Part shown: in pieces, positions 1 through 5,009 of the stretch
How positions within the stretch are numbered: the first letter of the stretch is position 1
Layout: the number at the start of each line of letters is the position of its first letter
Assembly: GCA_049613795.1 (NCBI GenBank)
Contig: JBMZCX010000114.1
Coordinates: 1-5,009 of the forward strand
DNA length: 5,009 nt
From: Thalassotalea_B sp049613795
Lineage (GTDB): Bacteria; Pseudomonadota; Gammaproteobacteria; Enterobacterales; Alteromonadaceae
Direction: 5' to 3'
The notes under the pieces: model-generated
The model's input: the letters and a program-made list of their open reading frames with translations, nothing else
The model's database searches: none
Told to the model about the DNA's origin: nothing
Translations under genes and position numbers: made by a program

Positions 1-1694
1 TCTAAGCCTTTTGACGCATGTAGTGTCATTAACTGCACTTGGTCGGCATTTTCTTCGTCTTCACTGCGCTCCATCATGTCACGCAATGTTAGCCTAGTCA
101 CCACTTGCGCTAATGTCATTGGTTCTTCGTCTTCTGAACCTTCTAGCATTTGTGTTACCCAGCTAAACAGTTCAGTTACGTTTTTCATGCGCATTTCAGC
201 GGCTTTAGCACTTGGAGAAGTGTCATAGAGCCAATCTTCGTAGTTCATTTCACGTATCATGCCTCTTAATACTGCCGCAGTGTCTCCACGCTCAGCATTA
301 TCGGCAATAGCGACTAACCAACGGGTAAAATTTTGCACATGTAATAACGCACGGCCCGTAAGCGTTTGCTCTAGGCCAAGCTCAAAGCTGGCAGCAAACA
401 TACTAATTTGGCGCATATTCGCGTAACTGCCGAGCTTTTCAAGAGTTGCTGGGCCTATTTCTCTGCGTGGTACGTTTACTATGCGTAAAAAGGCATTGTC
501 ATCATCAGGGTTAACTAATACGCGTAGAAACGCCATCATGTCTTTAATTTCTGCGCGAGAAAAGAATGAGGTTCCACCACTTATTTTATAAGGAATTCGG
601 TTAGTCATTAGCGCTTTTTCAAGCAAGCGAGACTGATGATTACCCCGATATAAAATCGCGTAATTACGAAATTGACTTTTATTTAAAAAGCGATGACCAA
701 TTAGCTCACCCACAATGCGTTCAACTTCATGCTCTTCATTTTTTGTTTGTACTACGCGCAGCTCAACACCGTAATTTAGTTCACTAAACAATGCTTTATC
801 GTATACGTGTGGGTTGTTGGCAATAAGTACGTTGGCACATTTCAAAATTCGACCACTCGAACGGTAGTTCTGCTCAAGCTTGATCAATTTCAGCTGCGGA
901 TAGTCTTCCCCTAGTAGCACTAAGTTTTGTGGTTTAGCCCCACGCCATGAATATATAGATTGATCGTCGTCACCTACTACCGTTAGTAAGCCCGCTTCAC
1001 CTGTAATCAATTTAACTAATTCATATTGGCTTGAGTTCGTGTCTTGGTATTCATCAACCAGCATATATTGAATTTTATTACGCCAGCGATCTCTTACTTC
1101 GGCATAGTTTTTCAACAGTAAAGTTGGCACTAAAATAAGGTCGTCAAAATCTAGCGCATTATAGGCTTTCATGTGCTTTTGATAACGGGCATAACATTCG
1201 GCATACAGTGCAGTATCAGCGTCTACCGCTTGCTTTATTGCTTGATCAGGCAGTAGTAAATCGTTCTTCCAATTAGAGATCATGCTTTGTAACTTACTAA
1301 GTAAGTCTTTATCGCCGTCAAACTCTTCTTGGGTCAGCTCTTTTAATAGCGCTAATGTGTCTTGGTCATCAAATAACGTAAAGCCGGGTTTATAGCCTAG
1401 TGTTTTAATTTCTCGGCGAACAATATCTAAACCTAACGAATGGAAAGTAGAAACCGTTAAGCCGCGCGACTGATCTTTACCTAGCATTTTAATGACGCGC
1501 TCTTTCATTTCGCGTGACGCTTTATTGGTAAAAGTTACCGCCGCAATATTACGGGCTTTATAGCCGCACTTTTGAATGAGATATGCAATTTTTTGACAAA
1601 TAACCCCTGTTTTACCACTACCCGCGCCTGCTAATACTAAGCATGGGCCAGTAACATATTTAACTGCTTCATTTTGTTTCGGGTTAAGTTTCAT
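1..1694 (-). CDS. rep: ATP-dependent DNA helicase Rep, C-terminus beyond left edge
   Basis: This is a superfamily 1A 3'-to-5' DNA helicase, the motor that helps replication forks pass bound proteins such as RNA polymerase. The reading frame is open from ATG 1694 to the window edge, giving 564 codons; E. coli Rep has about 673, so roughly 110 C-terminal residues are missing. Visible motifs in order are Walker A AGAGSGKT (residues 22-29), AAVTFTNKASREMKER (motif Ia), DEYQDT (Walker B, 214-219), VGDDDQSIYSWRGA (motif III), LEQNYRSSGRIL (motif IV), and at the edge QLMTLHASKGL (motif V). The N-terminus (MKLNPKQNEAV, VTGPCLVLAGAG) and the stretch SGGTSFFSRAEIKDMMAFLR are Rep-type rather than UvrD- or PcrA-type, and motif spacing is colinear with E. 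coli Rep. ATG 1694 is the only ATG/GTG/TTG start after an in-frame TAA at 1742-1740. No clear Shine-Dalgarno sequence precedes it. The gene is divergent from ubiK. Confidence 0.97.
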   Translation of the reverse strand, partial: MKLNPKQNEAVKYVTGPCLVLAGAGSGKTGVICQKIAYLIQKCGYKARNIAAVTFTNKASREMKERVIKMLGKDQSRGLTVSTFHSLGLDIVRREIKTLGYKPGFTLFDDQDTLALLKELTQEEFDGDKDLLSKLQSMISNWKNDLLLPDQAIKQAVDADTALYAECYARYQKHMKAYNALDFDDLILVPTLLLKNYAEVRDRWRNKIQYMLVDEYQDTNSSQYELVKLITGEAGLLTVVGDDDQSIYSWRGAKPQNLVLLGEDYPQLKLIKLEQNYRSSGRILKCANVLIANNPHVYDKALFSELNYGVELRVVQTKNEEHEVERIVGELIGHRFLNKSQFRNYAILYRGNHQSRLLEKALMTNRIPYKISGGTSFFSRAEIKDMMAFLRVLVNPDDDNAFLRIVNVPRREIGPATLEKLGSYANMRQISMFAASFELGLEQTLTGRALLHVQNFTRWLVAIADNAERGDTAAVLRGMIREMNYEDWLYDTSPSAKAAEMRMKNVTELFSWVTQMLEGSEDEEPMTLAQVVTRLTLRDMMERSEDEENADQVQLMTLHASKGL

Positions 1695-1726
1695 TAAAAA
1701 GTGCGCGCTATCAAACAGGGGCGAAG

Positions 1727-1753
1727 ATTTTACCTTGTTTTAACCATTGGCAA
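1727..1753 (-). promoter_or_regulatory. possible rep promoter
   Basis: On the minus strand TTGCCA (1753-1748; five of six matches to the -35 consensus) is followed after 15 bp by TAAAAT (1732-1727; five of six to the -10). The spacer is shorter than the ideal 17 bp, so the call is weak. Transcription would begin near 1720 and give a leader of about 26 bases before the rep ATG. The -35 overlaps that of the divergent ubiK promoter. Confidence 0.35.
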
Positions 1754-1774
1754 AATAGCTAAAAGCTTTACAAT
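1747..1774 (+). promoter_or_regulatory. probable ubiK promoter
   Basis: TTGGCA (1747-1752, -35) and TACAAT (1769-1774, -10) are separated by 16 bp, a good sigma-70-type match with five of six consensus bases in each hexamer. Predicted transcription starts near 1781, giving a short leader of about 25 bases. It lies in the 111-bp divergent gap between rep and ubiK. Confidence 0.6.
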
Positions 1775-1805
1775 AGACATTAATTAACAAAGTAGGTCTT
1801 AAAAG

Positions 1806-2054
1806 ATGATAAACAGTAAGAAAATTGAAGAAATTGCAAAACAAGTAACTGATGCCATTCCTCCCGGATTAAAAAGCTTAGCTAATGACTTTGAAGACAA
1901 AACAAAAACAGTTATTCAGCGTAAGTTAACCGAATTAGACGTTATTTCACGTGAAGAGTTTGATGTACAAACACAAGTATTATTAAAAACGCGTGAAAAA
2001 CTCGCAATATTAGAAGCTAAAATTGCGGAGTTAGAAGCTAAATTAGGCGAATAG
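1806..2054 (+). CDS. ubiK: ubiquinone biosynthesis accessory factor UbiK (YqiC/BMFP family)
   Basis: UbiK is a small coiled-coil protein that, in E. coli, partners with the lipid-binding protein UbiJ to support aerobic ubiquinone synthesis by the cytoplasmic and membrane-associated Ubi complex. The 82-residue product starts MINSKKIEEIAKQV, matching the E. coli N-terminus MIDPKKIEQIARQV. It carries the family hallmark SREEFDVQTQVLLKTREKL (residues 48-66), followed by a C-terminal leucine-heptad coiled coil (ILEAKIAELEAKL). The coil is so regular that the 12-base codon string for LEAK occurs twice. The E. coli protein is slightly longer (about 96 residues); the extra tail there is variable. AGG at 1794-1796, 9 bases before the ATG, is a plausible ribosome binding site. 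The gene is transcribed away from rep, and the downstream membrane protein gene lies 66 bases further on. Confidence 0.95.
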   Translation: MINSKKIEEIAKQVTDAIPPGLKSLANDFEDKTKTVIQRKLTELDVISREEFDVQTQVLLKTREKLAILEAKIAELEAKLGE

Positions 2055-2107
2055 ACTTTGGCTTTAAAAGCATTAGATTAAATGGTATTTCAACTGTGTC
2101 AAAACAT

Positions 2108-2113
2108 GGAAAG
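2108..2113 (+). promoter_or_regulatory. ribosome binding site of the 107-residue protein, inside an operator-like repeat
   Basis: GGAAAG lies 7 bases before ATG 2121. It is also the core of a 14-base string, AACATGGAAAGTTA (2103-2116), found again at 2559-2572 in the operator region of the next gene unit. A protein binding that string could affect this gene, but no matching left half-site is present here. Confidence 0.5.
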
Positions 2114-2120
2114 TTAACCG

Positions 2121-2444
2121 ATGTTTCATAAATTTATGGCTATCATCATCGCATTATTATTCTTGATGATATTCACGGGCCATATAGATTATTATTCAGG
2201 CTTTAATCATGCCCAAGATGCTGCTAAAAGCTATCCTGCGCATAGAGCCTCAAGCGGCTTTGCTTACCTATATTTACTGGCTGGCTTTAGCTGTTTTTGT
2301 TTGTTTTTTCCAAATAATGTCGCCGAAAAGTTATCACCTAAAGTGGGTGGTTTAAGAGAGGTTTTACTTAAAGCAGACTTTTGGGTGATTGTGGGCTATT
2401 TAGGTACATGCGTTACGTTATTTCTGCTTGAAGCCTTTAAATAA
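2121..2444 (+). CDS. small three-helix inner-membrane protein of unknown function
   Basis: I do not recognise the family. The 107-residue product has three hydrophobic segments: residues about 5-20 (FMAIIIALLFLMIFTG), 46-64 (GFAYLYLLAGFSCFCLFF) and 86-104 (FWVIVGYLGTCVTLFLLEA). Between the first and second is a polar loop with aromatic and histidine residues (HIDYYSGFNH, then AHRASSG). The loop between the second and third is also polar and contains KVGGLREVLLKAD. The first helix is followed directly by this polar loop, so it could be an anchor rather than a cleaved signal peptide. GGAAAG 7 bases before the ATG supports the start. It lies 66 bases after ubiK with no terminator seen, so it may be read through from ubiK or have its own weak promoter. 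Nothing ties it to ubiquinone metabolism. Coding is supported by a clear start site and coherent membrane topology, not by homology. Confidence 0.75.
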   Translation: MFHKFMAIIIALLFLMIFTGHIDYYSGFNHAQDAAKSYPAHRASSGFAYLYLLAGFSCFCLFFPNNVAEKLSPKVGGLREVLLKADFWVIVGYLGTCVTLFLLEAFK

Positions 2445-2530
2445 TACATTCAAACCTCTATTATTCTAAAAATAACTATACCCATTTTAATAGACTAATC
2501 ATGTTGTTATGCATGACTTATTGTCCTGAC

Positions 2531-2545
2531 TTTCCATAATGGAAA
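2531..2545 (+). promoter_or_regulatory. operator-like dyad 1 (upstream of -35)
   Basis: TTTCCATAATGGAAA is a perfect 7-1-7 palindrome centred on 2538. It is the first of three related dyads spread over 70 bp before the membrane protein/regulator pair and lies just upstream of the predicted -35 element. Confidence 0.6.
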
Positions 2546-2551
2546 ATAATC

Positions 2552-2570
2552 ACTTGCCAACATGGAAAGT
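2552..2570 (+). promoter_or_regulatory. operator-like dyad 2 (contains the -35)
   Basis: ACTTGCCAA-C-ATGGAAAGT is a 9-1-9 dyad centred on 2561 with seven of nine arm pairs matching. The imperfect left arm contains TTGCCA, the predicted -35 hexamer, so the departure from symmetry may be the price of keeping the promoter element. Its centre is 23 bp from dyad 1. Confidence 0.6.
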
Positions 2571-2582
2571 TAGTATTATATT
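2554..2582 (+). promoter_or_regulatory. probable promoter of the membrane protein/regulator unit
   Basis: TTGCCA (2554-2559) and TATATT (2577-2582) are separated by exactly 17 bp, with five of six consensus matches in each hexamer. Transcription should begin around 2589, giving a leader of about 28 bases before ATG 2617. Dyads 2 and 3 overlap the -35/spacer and the start region, the positions expected of a repressor. Confidence 0.6.
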
Positions 2583-2584
2583 AG

Positions 2585-2599
2585 TTTCCAAGTTGGAAA
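2585..2599 (+). promoter_or_regulatory. operator-like dyad 3 (on the transcription start)
   Basis: TTTCCAAGTTGGAAA is a perfect 7-1-7 palindrome centred on 2592, starting 3 bp after the predicted -10. Its centre lies 31 bp, close to three helical turns, from that of dyad 2. Binding here would block initiation. Confidence 0.65.
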
Positions 2600-2616
2600 G
2601 TGATGAGGAAGCACTA

Positions 2617-3099
2617 ATGGATAAAAATGAAAAAACAATATCAGTAGCTGAAGCCAAATTAGCATTAAATGAATTAGCGAAAACAGATAGAAGTTCAAAT
2701 GCATCTTTAAGACCACCACTGTGGCTTAATGTGGTTATCTCTGGCTTTTACGGAATGCTGACGTTTTCTTCGGCATCAGCCCGCCATGAGAACCTTTGGG
2801 GGCTTGGCATTATTATATCAGCCATTGGCTTTTTGCTCGCGGTTGCCTTTTATTTTTATGGCAAACGACTCCAAGGGCTTAAACCTAAACTAGCACCTAA
2901 AAATATATCTGAATGGAAGTTCCATTTGTTCTTTGGCCTTCTATTTGCCGTAATTTTTACATTAGCGCGAGAGTTTTCCGTTGATGGTGTCTGGTGGGCA
3001 TCTTATTTAGGCGGCATTAGTAATATGCTTATTCTAGGATATTCATTACACAATTACGCGACTAACGATTACAAGAAAGGTGAGTATACCAATGAGTAA
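2617..3099 (+). CDS. four-helix inner-membrane protein paired with a winged-helix regulator
   Basis: The family is not one I can name. From ATG 2617 the product has 160 residues: a polar, probably cytoplasmic N-terminal arm of about 33 residues (MDKNEKTISVAEAKLALNEL, likely helical), then four hydrophobic segments at about 35-53, 60-81, 102-118 and 125-146, and a short charged tail. A basic loop (YGKRLQGLKPKLAPK) follows helix 2, suggesting it is cytoplasmic. No catalytic motif is visible. The frame stays open back to ATG 2539, but 2617 is chosen because GAGGA (2605-2609) lies 7 bases before it and because the earlier ATG lies inside the first operator dyad, upstream of the predicted -35. The stop codon overlaps the start of the next gene, so the two are almost certainly cotranscribed and perhaps translationally coupled. 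The regulator next door probably controls this protein; its substrate or signal is unknown. Confidence 0.85.
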   Translation: MDKNEKTISVAEAKLALNELAKTDRSSNASLRPPLWLNVVISGFYGMLTFSSASARHENLWGLGIIISAIGFLLAVAFYFYGKRLQGLKPKLAPKNISEWKFHLFFGLLFAVIFTLAREFSVDGVWWASYLGGISNMLILGYSLHNYATNDYKKGEYTNE

Positions 3100-3376
3100 T
3101 AATGCCTTTGACAGCCTGATTCATGCGCAAAATCGCTTGCAAATATGTGCGACGTTAGCCGCAGTAGCCGAAATAGAATTTAAATTACTACGTGAAAACC
3201 TCAATGTAAGTGACTCAGTATTATCTAAGCATTTAAAATCGTTAGAAGATGCTGGTTATGTTGTGCTAACTAAACGAACAGATATGGGACGACAACGTAC
3301 TTGGGTGTCTTTGTCAGATAAGGGGCTGAAAGCTTATCAAGGCCATGTTGCAGCGCTACAAGCAATTGTTGGATAG
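3092..3376 (+). CDS. small winged-helix transcriptional regulator (HTH_27-like, MarR/ArsR fold)
   Basis: This 94-residue protein is essentially one winged-helix DNA-binding domain. LIHAQNRLQICATLA (residues 9-23) is the first helix. FKLLRENLNVSDSVLSKHLKSLEDAGYV (30-57) contains the helix-turn-helix, with recognition helix about 40-53. VVLTKRTDMGRQRTWVSLSDKG (57-78) forms the basic beta wing, and the C-terminal helix probably dimerises. The pattern matches the short stand-alone regulators I place in Pfam HTH_27 (winged helix DNA-binding domain, PF13601). There is no separate ligand domain and no cysteine cluster for metal sensing; the single cysteine is in helix 1. ATG 3092 is preferred because AGGTGA (3078-3083) lies 8 bases before it; a GTG at 3080 would add four residues but falls inside that site. 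It overlaps the membrane protein gene by 8 bases. A dimer of this fold would suit the dyads upstream of the operon, implying autoregulation (inference). Confidence 0.92.
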   Translation: MSNNAFDSLIHAQNRLQICATLAAVAEIEFKLLRENLNVSDSVLSKHLKSLEDAGYVVLTKRTDMGRQRTWVSLSDKGLKAYQGHVAALQAIVG

Positions 3377-3428
3377 CATACGTTTAGCTGTGTACTGGGA
3401 TTAGCAACAATACCCCCAACTAAAGTAA

Positions 3429-3443
3429 CGCAACGTTGTTGCG
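3429..3443 (+). repeat. perfect inverted repeat upstream of the YdeI-family gene
   Basis: CGCAAC-GTT-GTTGCG is a 6-3-6 dyad about 19 bases before the ATG of the next gene. It has no T-run after it, so it is unlikely to be an intrinsic terminator for the regulator gene. It could be an operator or a short hairpin in the leader, or be due to chance. Confidence 0.4.
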
Positions 3444-3461
3444 AAAGCAGGAAAGAAAAAG

Positions 3462-4027
3462 ATGGCAGCTGTAGTTTTTTTTAGCCACCAAGAAGAGTTT
3501 TATCAGTGGTTAGAAAACAATACTGAAGGAGCGAGCTTTGGGTGGGGTATTTCAAAAAACATACAGGACGCACCAGCCTTACTTGGTCTTCGTCGGTAGA
3601 TGTTGCACTGTGTTTTGGCTGGATTGACGGCATGCGAAAAACCATTGATGAAGAAAGCTATAAAATTCGCTTTACGCCACGAAAAATAAAAAGTGTATGG
3701 AGTGCCGTGAATGTAAAGAAGGTTAATGCACTGATACCGCTTGGGAAAATGAAGCCAGCAGGCATGCATGTGTTTAACAATAGAGTTGATCAACAAGGTT
3801 ATTCCTCTGAAGATAGAAATATTCCACTTGCTAGTACTTATGAAGAAACAATAAAAGCCAATCAACCTGCGTGGCAATTCTTCAGTAATTTAGCGCCTTC
3901 TTACAAAAGAGATTCAATTTGGTGGGTAATGAGTGCAAAAAAGAAAGAAACACAACTAAAAAGGCTAGGCATATTAATTACTTCTTCTGAACAAGGCCTA
4001 AAAATACCGATGTTGCGTAAGAAATAA
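3462..4027 (+). pseudogene. YdeI/OmdA-family protein gene with a one-base frameshift near the N-terminus
   Basis: The product belongs to the YdeI/OmpD-associated (OmdA, PF13376) family, often annotated as bacteriocin-protection protein; its biochemical role is not established. From ATG 3462 (AGGA 9 bases upstream) the frame reads MAAVVFFSHQEEFYQWLENN, the usual family N-terminus, but ends at TAG 3597-3599. The rest of the family pattern continues in the -1 frame: LWVGYFKKHTGRTSLTW, SVDVALCFGWIDGMRKTIDE, YKIRFTPRK, VWSAVNVKKV, KMKPAGM, then AWQFF, APSYKRDSIWWVMSAKKKET and a terminal KIPMLRKK. The switch is needed between about 3533 and 3539, at AGCTTTGGG. The span of 566 bases is one short of a multiple of three, and restoring one base gives 188 residues, the normal family length. 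No further stop or gap interrupts the remainder, so the lesion is recent, a sequencing error, or tolerated through internal restart at GTG 3542, giving 161 residues. The site is not a good -1 slippery heptamer. Confidence 0.85.
3526..3544 (+). promoter_or_regulatory. possible internal ribosome binding site and GTG restart
   Basis: AAGGAG (3526-3531) is a strong Shine-Dalgarno match 10 bases before GTG 3542, the first available start in the frame that encodes the intact C-terminal 161 residues of the YdeI-family protein. It could let ribosomes restart just past the frameshift. The codons it overlaps encode a poorly conserved part of the N-terminal arm, so the match could be accidental. Confidence 0.35.
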
Positions 4028-4078
4028 TTACCTTGGGATCAGAATAAAAATGATAACAAAAATTGAACATTCTAATAA

Positions 4079-4113
4079 TAAAAAGTGCTGCTTACATTAC
4101 GTAAACAGCACTT
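4079..4113 (-). terminator. intrinsic terminator of the SPFH gene
   Basis: AAGTGCTG (4083-4090) pairs perfectly with CAGCACTT (4106-4113). After one mismatch, an inner TTAC/GTAA stem closes a five-base loop. On the minus strand the hairpin is followed by a T-rich run (CTTTTTATTATT), and it lies 10 bases after the SPFH stop codon, as expected for a Rho-independent terminator. On the plus strand the tail is AATAAAAA, so it should work poorly for the converging YdeI-family gene. Confidence 0.8.
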
Positions 4114-4123
4114 AATAAAAACG

Positions 4124-5009
4124 CTATTTCTCTTTCATGTTCCAAAGTATATCTTGGCCATTGCCCATAACGGTTGAAGGTAATTTACCGTCCCACTGCT
4201 GAGCTTTTACGTATTCTACCAGTAGCTTGCTCGTTTTAAGTGATTCCGATTTCTTTTGCATTGACTCAGCTTCAGCTAAACCTTTTAACTTAATGGCTTC
4301 AGCCTCGGCGCGCGCTTCAGTAGTTATTGCATAAGCTGAACCGTCTGCTCGTGCTTTTTCGGCATCACGCTTTGCTTCTGCCGTATTAACTTCACGTTGC
4401 GCCTCTAATTTTTGACGCTCTAGTCGATGCATTTCAGCCGCGGCTAAGTTTTTCTCTGTTTGCTTGGTTTCAATACTTTGTAAGTATTTTGGTGGTAACA
4501 CTAAATTTTCAATTTGCACGCTGTCTAATTTCACTGGAAAGTCAGACATTGCTGCTAATAATGTTTCTTCAATTCTTTGAATAACTTGACCACGATTTTG
4601 AATAATTTGTTCAGCTTTAAAACGTGCTAAGGCATCTTTAGTTGCTGAGCGTAATCTTGGGTCTAATATTCTATTTTCAAACTGATCTAAACCACCATAG
4701 TTTTTATATAATTCAAAGGCTTCAGGTCGAATTACAGTCCAGTTTACAGATACTTCAGCCGTTACTGGCATTTGCTCATACGTTGACGCTTTTAACGTTT
4801 CAGCATTTTTTCGTGTACGAATTTCTAATTCTTCAACCGTATCTGCAAAAGGAATTTTAGTGTGCAAACCCGGGTTCACTTGAGTGGTTGCTTCACCAAA
4901 ACGTTTTACAATGCCGACATGACCTTCGTCTATGGTGTAAAGCGCCATCCAACCACCGATAAAAATGGCGCCTGCAATACCGCCCTTAATCAAATGTTTG
5001 GTAATATTT
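4124..5009 (-). CDS. SPFH/Band 7 (prohibitin-like) membrane protein, N-terminus beyond right edge
   Basis: This is a stomatin/prohibitin/flotillin/HflK-C superfamily protein. Such proteins form large ring or cage assemblies on the membrane and often modulate membrane proteases or membrane microdomains. Counting from the leucine codon at 4993, a single hydrophobic segment (about 3-19) is followed by the Band 7 start YTIDEGHVGIVKRFGEATTQVNPGLHTKIPF. The body includes the prohibitin-like SATKDALARFKAEQIIQNRGQV and ends in an alanine/glutamate-rich coiled coil (about 175-250, EAKRDAEKARADGSAYAITTEA). The C-terminus VKAQQWDGKLPSTVMG is typical of bacterial prohibitin-like proteins. The frame stays open past TTG 4993 to the window edge (NITKHLIKGG), so that TTG is probably not the start and a few N-terminal residues are missing. 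It stands alone here, with no HflK/HflC partner, FtsH or NfeD-type protease visible, so its partner cannot be named. It converges on the YdeI-family gene. Confidence 0.92.
   Translation of the reverse strand, partial: NITKHLIKGGIAGAIFIGGWMALYTIDEGHVGIVKRFGEATTQVNPGLHTKIPFADTVEELEIRTRKNAETLKASTYEQMPVTAEVSVNWTVIRPEAFELYKNYGGLDQFENRILDPRLRSATKDALARFKAEQIIQNRGQVIQRIEETLLAAMSDFPVKLDSVQIENLVLPPKYLQSIETKQTEKNLAAAEMHRLERQKLEAQREVNTAEAKRDAEKARADGSAYAITTEARAEAEAIKLKGLAEAESMQKKSESLKTSKLLVEYVKAQQWDGKLPSTVMGNGQDILWNMKEK

Noticed and set aside
2062..2072. GCTTTAAAAGC palindrome just after ubiK, as a terminator
   Set aside because: The stem is only 5 bp and AT-rich and has no T-run, too weak for an intrinsic terminator.
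2501..2539. 12-residue open frame (MLLCMTYCPDFP) whose stop overlaps ATG 2539, possible leader peptide
   Set aside because: It has no Shine-Dalgarno and lies upstream of the predicted promoter; a frame this short occurs easily by chance.
2539..2616. 26-residue N-terminal extension of the four-helix membrane protein from ATG 2539
   Set aside because: This ATG lies inside operator dyad 1 and upstream of the predicted -35, so it would not be on the transcript. It has no ribosome binding site, while ATG 2617 has GAGGA at good spacing.
2912..2926. Perfect palindrome AATGGAA-G-TTCCATT inside the four-helix membrane protein gene
   Set aside because: The half-sites are in the opposite order to the operator dyads (TGGAA then TTCCA), and the stretch codes for conserved-looking protein (SEWKFHL), so chance is the simplest explanation.
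3534..3545. Programmed -1 ribosomal frameshift in the YdeI-family gene
   Set aside because: The zero-frame context C-TTT-GGG does not fit the X-XXY-YYZ slippery pattern, and the family is not known to me for recoding. A deletion, a sequencing error or internal restart is more likely.
3503..3877. Minus-strand open frame of 124 codons
   Set aside because: It is antisense to the YdeI-family gene, whose conserved motifs are on the plus strand; the antisense protein has no recognisable features.
4642..4860. Plus-strand open frame of 72 codons
   Set aside because: It is antisense to the well-conserved Band 7 domain; its hydrophobic, leucine/phenylalanine-rich composition is what antisense reading of such a gene gives.

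Overview
The window is AT-rich chromosomal DNA from a marine-type gammaproteobacterium. The Rep helicase and UbiK proteins are close, colinear relatives of the E. coli proteins, and the overall character fits Alteromonadales (Pseudoalteromonas, Colwellia or a relative). That placement is an inference from protein similarity and base composition. I see no rRNA, tRNA, insertion sequence, CRISPR or phage gene.

Layout. Positions 1-1694 (minus strand) hold most of the DNA helicase gene rep, whose C-terminal end lies off the left edge. A short divergent intergenic region with good promoter hexamers separates it from ubiK (1806-2054, plus), which encodes a small ubiquinone-biosynthesis accessory factor. 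A 107-residue three-helix membrane protein of unknown function follows (2121-2444). Next is a compact two-gene unit: a four-helix membrane protein (2617-3099) overlapping by 8 bases a small winged-helix regulator (3092-3376). Its promoter is covered by three copies of a TTTCCAW-N-WTGGAAA dyad, which looks like a self-controlled cassette. A YdeI/OmdA-family gene (3462-4027) follows and is broken by a one-base frameshift near its start. A minus-strand SPFH/Band 7 (prohibitin-like) membrane protein gene (4124 to the right edge) converges on it, with a hairpin terminator between the two.

How the genes work together. rep and ubiK are housekeeping genes and appear unrelated to the rest. The only clear functional unit is the membrane protein plus winged-helix regulator. 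The regulator is the obvious candidate to bind the three dyads, one of which contains the -35 element and another of which sits on the predicted transcription start. The 107-residue membrane protein carries a 14-base copy of one operator half over its ribosome binding site, which could place it in the same circuit. The membrane-protein/regulator unit is the part most worth following up. The rest of the window is ordinary chromosome, with one broken accessory gene.
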